Shown here: piece after piece, positions 53,470-60,000 of the stretch
How positions within the stretch are numbered: the first letter of the stretch is position 1
Layout: each line of letters begins with the position of its first letter
Assembly: GCA_949358305.1 (NCBI GenBank)
Contig: OX442314.1
Location: forward strand, 37,361,211 to 37,421,210
Origin: Strigamia acuminata
Lineage: Eukaryota; Arthropoda; Chilopoda; Geophilomorpha; Linotaeniidae
DNA: 60,000 nt
Direction of reading: 5' to 3'
Notes under the pieces: model-generated
What the model was told of the DNA's origin: nothing
What the model saw: only the letters and a program-made list of their open reading frames with translations
Databases searched by the model: none
Made by a program: the position numbers and the translations under genes

Positions 53470-55195
53470 GTGTTTACAAATGTTCCGGTGAGTAATAAAT
53501 AATTGAAATAGAATAAAAAATCTATAATTTTCATAGAATATCCCCGAAAATATCTGTAATTTCCAGATAAAATCTATGAAAACTTATGTGTTATTTCCAC
53601 AGAACTTCTGTGGACTTTAAACATTCTTAATAATGTCTGTTGTTGCTTTATTTTGGCCAAAAATTTTATTTTGTATTTAATTACTTTATTTTCTTTTATT
53701 TTGGTGTTTTATTTAGGGACAGAGGGACAGGGTTTAGAAGTCTAATATGTAATGCTTCCCTGCATTACAAATGTGTACTTGTTTTATATGAATTCGTTAA
53801 GTTTGCATTTCGTTCTCGTTGATTTGTTTTTCCTTTAAGACAGCTGTATGTGCTACGACATCGGGTTTTTATATATGTATTCGAGTTTTCATGCGATTCT
53901 TAGATTTATTCCGGTTGAGCAGTCAAATAGACAATTGACTTTTACTTTCTGAGTATCAGTTAATTAACGGGGCAATTAAAGAAAACTTTGCAAGAGTTTT
54001 AGAGATGAAATACGAGTCGATCAACTCCCCGTGATCGAGAATAAGAGAGGAAATTTTACAGAAATTTCATACAAGGCGTAATAAGACTATTGCTTTGATA
54101 GTATTACCGACCTAGGATTTCAATAAGAGGAAATCAACATATATAGAGTTACAGAATAAGAGTCGGATTTAGTTTAGATAAATCGGTTCTTTTACAAAAA
54201 GAAATGAAGATTTTGTTTGCTAGTGATAATTTTCTCTCGAAGGAGTGTCGACTCTTAATCGACCAACGATTTCTTTCTGTTTAAGTAAAATTCTTCAGTT
54301 CGGAATTATTTTCGATTTCTATTTGAGGTTCTTCGACTATTGGACGCACTGGTTTAAAGAATTTATTCGACGCTTTAATTTGGATAATTTTCGGAATAAT
54401 TCAGGGCTTTGGTTCTTTTGATTTGAATGTTTCGAGTCGTCTAGCTAACTACTCGCTCTTCGAGTTATTTGAATCTAGGTTAACCATGTGTTCCGTTAAT
54501 CTCTCCTACCTTCTGGGAATTATTTTCGAGTTACTCAATTCCTTTATTTGAGAGAAAGTGGTGTTAATTTAGTTAACAGAAATTTTTCTTTTAGCTTTGG
54601 TGTATTCTTAACTGGATCCAGAATTGAATAGGAAATTTCACGACTTTGTTTTGCCAGTCGTCCAATTTACACATTAAAAGAGGGCAATTCATATTACATT
54701 GAAGGTCTACTAGTTTTTCAGAAAGTTAATAGACTATTTAGTCTTCCATTTCGGGGAAGAAGGAAGTGAGCGGTTATCCTAATTAACCGTCACTATACAC
54801 TTCCACAGAGTTAGGAGAAAAGAAAAAAGTCTTTTTTAGGGAATATTGAATTCCATTTAGCTCTTAGAAATATGGATTTTTACGAGGAAATCCAACAGGC
54901 AAGATAGAAACCAAAGGGAAGTTCATCGAGGGGTGAATTCCAAAGGCAGGTTCTATTTAATTCACAGGTATAGAATTTATTTTTTCAAAACCAAATAAGC
55001 GACCCCTCATCATGATTCTTTCAACACAACTCTCTCTCTCTCTCTACATACAGTGATTCTTTTCAACTTTGATAGTTGAGGTTATTCTCTCACAGGAAGT
55101 TCATGTTCCTATCGGAAATGTTCTTCATTTACACACTAGCTGATCAATAAAATTGTGGTGATCTCAAAATATTCACCAACTTAGAAGATAAAATT
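53470..55195. other. Unassigned AT-rich region
   Basis: No gene recognised on either strand. A short CT microsatellite lies at 55030-55046. It could be the untranslated interior of a decayed element. Confidence 0.5.
55030..55046. repeat. (CT)n microsatellite
   Basis: CTCTCTCTCTCTCT run of about 8 units. Confidence 0.9.
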
Positions 55196-55199
55196 AATT

Positions 55200-55985
55200 G
55201 TCTTCTAATTAATTTGACTGTGGCACACACCAAGTCAGATCATGTGACCGAGGGGAGAAATCCTCTCTAGGCACATATCACCCCAGGTTGTCCGGGGTGA
55301 AGACGGTTATTAACCGTTATGGTGCAATATGGTGTAATAACCACTAGTTGCACCCATTTGAGCTAAGTGCGCAGGTTTTCTGCGCAATATTGAAGCGTGC
55401 CGGGCTCGTGTCTTAGCTCAAATCGGGACTCTGAAATAAAACACACAACCACAAACATCACTGCTCTTTCCTCTGAATTAGTATTGATAGTGGACTCGTG
55501 TTCTTCAGTTTCATCTGCTATCTTTGTGCAACCAAAGCACAAAGCCAGCAATACAGCTTGAATTAGCCGTCGCTAATTCCAGCTAACGTACCGAGAAGTA
55601 GAAGTTTCCCGAAGTGACGTGAACCATCGCCGTCGCAACAGCGCGAACTGTTGCCACCGCCATCGAACGCCAGTCGGACGCCCGTGACCGTGAACCACCG
55701 CCAGCGAGCCGTCGTACGAGTTACGGAAGGACCCACGAGAACCATCGTCGCTCGGACCATCGTTCGTGAGTCATTAACGAAGACCATCGCCTTCGCCTAA
55801 CAACTTCGAGTTGTTTAAGCGCCATTTTAGCGCTTTGTAGCTTGCAACAGTCGTTGCAAGCCCTTCCTTTGTTTCACACTCATTATTACGCGACTTGTCG
55901 CATATTTTTACCTAGTCATTGTAATTAAACCGATTAATAAATATATTGTGTGATTTTTATCATAAAAACTGTGTTTTTATTTTCC
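55200..55985 (+). repeat. Possible LTR or 5'-leader-like block
   Basis: Unlike its AT-rich surroundings, this block is GC-rich in the middle (55570-55800, CGTCG/CCGCC-rich) and ends with CATTGTAATTAAACCGATTAAT and an AATAAATATATTGTGTG polyadenylation-like segment, then GTGTTTTTATTTTCC. That composition is typical of LTRs, but no second copy, TG...CA boundary or adjoining pol is visible. Confidence 0.3.
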
Positions 55986-55989
55986 TATT

Positions 55990-58615
55990 AATAAATTAAC
56001 CCTAGATAATTTACGGCCGCTGATTGTAAGTCTTTTTAAGCATTCACCTGCGGTTTCAAGCCTATTAATTAGTAATTTGCTTGATATTAACCCGGATCGC
56101 AGCAAAATATAGTACTAAACTGGTACACTTCTGTACATTTCGAGATAACTAGAGTTATTGATCTCCCTACTGAGTTGTTTCGTGATAATCCTCTAATTTG
56201 TTTGAGTTTGACTTTAATTTGATCGCTCCGTGAATGGCATCATTTAATGTCTTATAAGTTACGTGATCTTATCACTTAAGATAGATATAGAAATTCTTCC
56301 TTACCCTTACCCTAGATAACTTTGAGTTAAACCACACCGTAATAATTCTTTCGCTTTCATTAAGCTAATCTTATGGGATGATACTTTAGCTACTCTTTCT
56401 TACATTAAGCAATGTGGCCGAAGTCAATTGAGTGCTTGAGTCATGTGCCAGTTGCACCTACTTTCAACACTTGTCAGAGAGCTGGATCCTTTAAGAGGTC
56501 CTTGAAGAGCTATATCTACAGAAACAAACAGATACTAACATATACATCAACAGAACTATTACCCCCTCTTGACATTTTAATATCAATTTCTTTCCCGTTA
56601 GGTAGTTTCGCAGCTGCAAATCAGTTTGATAGTTGTGAATCAAAACTTTGGGATGGCCTCTTGGTTTTGGTTAGTCGTGACGTTAGACTTAACTACTTGT
56701 ACTAGACTTGAAAAATTCAAAATAATGTGACAGAAAAAACTTCTTTTTAATCCCTCAACTAGAAACTGGAAAATATTTGGGAAGGCAGGCTGTTTGTTCA
56801 AAAAGGGAACTTTAGGTCTTTGAATATTCCACACTTCTAATATTGTTCCTCTTCTTCACTAACTTGGATAATAGAGAGTTGGCAGTCAAAAGCTCTGGAT
56901 GATACCAGATGTGATGGGAACTGGGATAGAATTCTCTTTCCTAGCCAATTAAGATTGAAATAGGTTGTTTAGAAAAGAGGTTTTTGGGTTGTTGGATTGA
57001 TTTGGGAGAACAGTTGATAATGTCCTTGTAAAGCAAGCCTTCTCATCTTTTGTTGCATCGAGCTATCCTCTTGTCTGCAGGTTTAACTTGTTCAGCAAGT
57101 TAGACAAAAGAGGTTAGATTTCTTCGCAGGCTGATTAGGGCATTTTTCTTGAATTAAATAAGGGTAATTTGCATTTTAGAGTTGATGTGCTGTTGGTTGC
57201 AAAAGATGCACTTGATTTTCGAAGTTTCTCCTTTCATAACGCCATTGCTAAAAGTATTACGGTTCTTGTAGAGAAGCTTGATAGATTCAGCGAACTGGTT
57301 CAACAATAATCTGATCGTCAACTGGTGAGATCTCAGAAGAAGCTAAGTTCTCGACTATGTTTTCAAACTCTTTCTCTTGGAAAATTGTGATATAGAATAT
57401 TTCCATGTAGTCTTAGGGTTTTTCTTTTTCGAATGAATTTTGCTTTCCTAGATAATGGCAGTTTCGTTGAAAATAGTCCTGATGAACTGGGAAATGTTGA
57501 CGTCACATCCTAATTGAAAATAAACTAGTTCTCTTATCTTCATTACATAGTTACAGAAATACTACACTTCCACTAATATTAACTGGCTTTTGTCCTTAAT
57601 CCTTGTTTTGTGAGATAATGATGGTCCCGTTCAAATTAATCCCACTTATCTACATAACATTAGTTGTTTTAACAGTGGAATAAGGCTTAAGAGTTATTAG
57701 AATATAGGGCAACAAATAGTAATAGAGATACTCACTAATTGCGAAACACAGCTTGTATGATACAAACAGAATTCTTTTTTGAATAACATTGGGATAATTA
57801 GAATTGCATGAATTTTATCTTTTATCAACTGGAAGGACACTGAAGAATCTTGATCAGTTGTCGCCAGGACAATTGCGGATTTTCATGGTTCGTTCGCAGA
57901 CAGTTAAAGCACAGTCTTTTCCTTTTGACTATCCTACCACACTACATGTTACTTATATCTTAGTTGTCATAGAAAAATAATAGAATAGGGTCCCTTTCTC
58001 AATTACTGAGCTATACCCCTGATCAACTTGAAGAGCGCATCTATCCTTGGGTGCTCACTGCTTCTCTTGTGACTTTTTGTTGCAAATGGACGTGTGATGA
58101 CGACCTCCACATTTTCGACAGCAGAGGTGGATAGTTAGATCCCACACAGTCTTTGCAAAGGCAAAAAATAAATGAGATTGAAATTGGAACTCAGTTCATT
58201 TCCCTTTGTTTGCCGGGAAGACCTCCTGAACAGAGTTAGAATAGAAGGACATAAGACTCAATAGGAGTCATTATCAAACATAAAACAAGCTGACTTCATT
58301 TGTAACAAAGAAATACACACATACAGTGAGTTGGAGGATTCATAGGGAGTTTTCGATAATACAAAGCAAAAGGTTTTAAGGTATCGCAACTTTTCAACTT
58401 CCAATAGACACAAAAAGATAAGTTTTGGATCCGTATCGAATGGATAAATAAGAAATTAGAAGGCAAGGAACATAGGTTCTTTCGTCAGAATACGAGAAAG
58501 AGAAAGAGAGAGAATCATATAGTTGAAGAAAAAGAAATAGAAAACATTATCAAACACTTTCACAGGAAGTTAAGGGATCGAATTCGCACTTAATAAGTTT
58601 GAGAGATTGGCATAT
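55990..58615. other. Unassigned AT-rich region
   Basis: No coding sequence, RNA gene or repeat recognised over 2.6 kb. Confidence 0.55.
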
Positions 58616-58620
58616 ACGTT

Positions 58621-58938
58621 ATGTTACCAGATTCATGGCTCTGTTGCCAGCAAGTGTTGCAACATAGGCATTTCGGTTTAATTTCGTGTCCAAAACACTT
58701 GAACTTTATTCAGTTCAATGCAACTTCTCAGTTTGCTAGATTAAAGTTAATTTACCCGACCTTTTCCAATGTTTTAGATAAAATACCCAACTTACCGGAT
58801 GTTGTCACTTCTTCTTTAGGAGCTCGTCGAGTTTCTGGGCACAGGAACTCGTCCCGCATGCTCATTCCTCGAGTTCGTCGTCCGCAGCAAGCGGAGGACT
58901 CGAGCCGTCGATCGAGCACTTTCGCCACATTTCCGTAG
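58621..58938 (+). other. Open frame of 105 codons, doubtful
   Basis: ATG 58621 to TAG 58936-58938. The second half is Arg/Ser-rich (SSRMLIPRVRRPQQAEDSSR). No domain, and no start or splice context that favours it. It runs into a GC-richer block (58820-59400) that ends with AATAAAGACATTTTGGGGG near 59424, a polyadenylation-like signal; that block could be another LTR or an untranslated region. Confidence 0.25.
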
Positions 58939-59789
58939 AATCGTCGTTTCTCATTGAAAGTTGTTCAGTTGGGGCCGTTTTTGACTGACATTGGTCAAAA
59001 ACACCTTAAGAATTCCATTTCTCCACTCAGTTTGACCAGTTTCAGGCTCCTTCGCTGATTTTCTTACAGGAATCTGTTGAGTTTTCGTGGAGAAAATCAA
59101 ATATTTCCGCCGCCGTCCTCTCTCCTATGCTTTGACGCGTTTGGATCGCCATTTAGAGCGATCCAATGAGCGATTCGTACACGCCGTGTTCAAGGCGCCG
59201 GTTTGACTATTCCTTGACCGATTTTGATCGTTTTTGTGCCCAAAAACGATCTCAGCATGATTTTTAGTACTAGTAAGTACTTTCCAGCCCCTCAATCGGC
59301 CTGGAAAGTGCTTCTTTAATTTGAATTCCCTTTTAACTTTTCAGTGTCGGGTTTTCGCAATCGCCCGACTCTCAACTGTCGTCTGCTCCTCCATGAGGAA
59401 CATTTTAATGTTGTTTTTATTTGAATAAAGACATTTTGGGGGACTTGGGATCATATTTGTGACCACTTTTATTGTTTGCATTGGTGTTGATGTTCTTAAG
59501 TGCTTTCAAAGTATTTATTTATCTTGATTATGTGTTTTTTGGTGCATATGTTTTGCAAAGAAGCCAACTTTTTACCCCTGATTTTTCTCTTTATTTCAAC
59601 AATTGGGCCAAGTCTCGGGCATTGTTTGAGCTCGTGACTACGCATTGTTTGTGACTGTTTACAGTCAGTTCCCATCTTGTTCTTGACGAATAAACACATG
59701 CTTTGTCTATTCGCAATCTGTGTTTTGTTCTTTGGCCATGATCTTTAGGCCTATTTTTCCACAGCTGAATTTGAGTAAACCTTTTCATC

Positions 59790-60000
59790 CGACACGAGCA
59801 GACATGGGATCTGCTCCGTCATTCGAAGCTGTGCCTCAAGGACGAGTCGCATTGCAGTTCCCCCTCATCAAGGTGAACTGGCAGGCGTCATGTTCTTTGC
59901 CATCGAGTCCAGCGAGGTGGACAGAGCGCGCGAGCTGCCGTCGCTTGCGCAGCCATTTCCTAATGTTGTCCAGTGGCTCCAACACAGCCGGGAGCTGCCC
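59790..60000. other. GC-rich, possibly coding edge segment
   Basis: The last 210 bp are clearly GC-richer. The plus frame is open to the edge (MFFAIESSEVDRARELPSLA, then QPFPNVVQWLQHSRELP). A minus frame (LEPLDNIRKWLRKRRQLARS) is also open over 160 bp. One may be an exon of a host gene beyond the window; I cannot choose between them. Confidence 0.3.

Overview
This is eukaryotic (invertebrate animal) nuclear DNA. It is AT-rich, and its few host genes have very short spliceosomal introns (59 bp and 69 bp in the clearest cases) and AATAAA polyadenylation signals. Most of the rest is mobile DNA in all states of decay. A short interstitial run of CCTAA-type telomere repeat and the mix of elements (BEL/Pao, Copia with an initiator-tRNA primer site, PIF/Harbinger, hAT, Tc1/IS630, piggyBac-like, MULE) fit an arthropod best, but the species cannot be named from the sequence.

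Layout. 1-2.98 kb holds a divergent pair of host genes: the 5' end of an adenylate kinase 9-like gene on the minus strand, and a complete two-exon gene on the plus strand for a protein with two dsRNA-binding domains and, unusually, a hydrophobic C-terminal hairpin. 3.0-9.26 kb is minisatellite, a Tc1 remnant, LTR-like debris and a dispersed 1.2-1.4 kb repeat (called family A here). 9.28-15.5 kb is a Gypsy element with a 586-bp 5' LTR, a gag broken by one stop, and a pol in the -1 frame. It is cut off after RNase H by an IS630-type DNA transposon (15.5-16.4 kb). 16.5-18.2 kb is a second, different Gypsy pol remnant. 18.2-20.0 kb reads coiled coil, Ulp1-like cysteine protease, three CCHH zinc fingers, then a Myb-like motif, which is the N-terminal layout of NeSL/R2-type non-LTR retrotransposons. 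A Harbinger-type MITE interrupts it, and a second decayed Ulp1 copy lies at 23.1-23.8 kb.

24-35 kb carries further family A copies, a hairpin MITE beside telomere-like repeats, a hAT remnant, a MULE remnant, and a 1.22-kb long-TIR IS630-type element with a piggyBac-like MITE nested inside it. 35.75-36.59 kb is an intact intronless 277-residue ORF of unknown function. 38.47-39.35 kb is an 18-bp minisatellite running into a BEL/Pao pol fragment. 40.14-41.46 kb is a 1.32-kb element with inverted repeats of about 430 bp. 41.5-48.1 kb is a decayed PIF/Harbinger element, with a Myb/SANT gene (+) and a HARBI1-like transposase (-) facing each other. It was split by a young Copia element (42.72-47.44 kb) that has matching LTRs and a perfect 5-bp target duplication. 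50.2-52.3 kb has a Tc1 fragment, a triplicated 26-bp palindrome and a nearly full MULE transposase. 52.3-60 kb is mostly unassigned AT-rich DNA with one or two LTR-like blocks and a GC-rich possible exon at the right edge.

How it fits together: only the divergent pair and perhaps the 35.75-kb ORF look like functioning host genes. The rest is a layered record of insertions: Copia in Harbinger, piggyBac-like MITE in IS630-type element, Harbinger MITE in NeSL-like element, IS630-type element in Gypsy.
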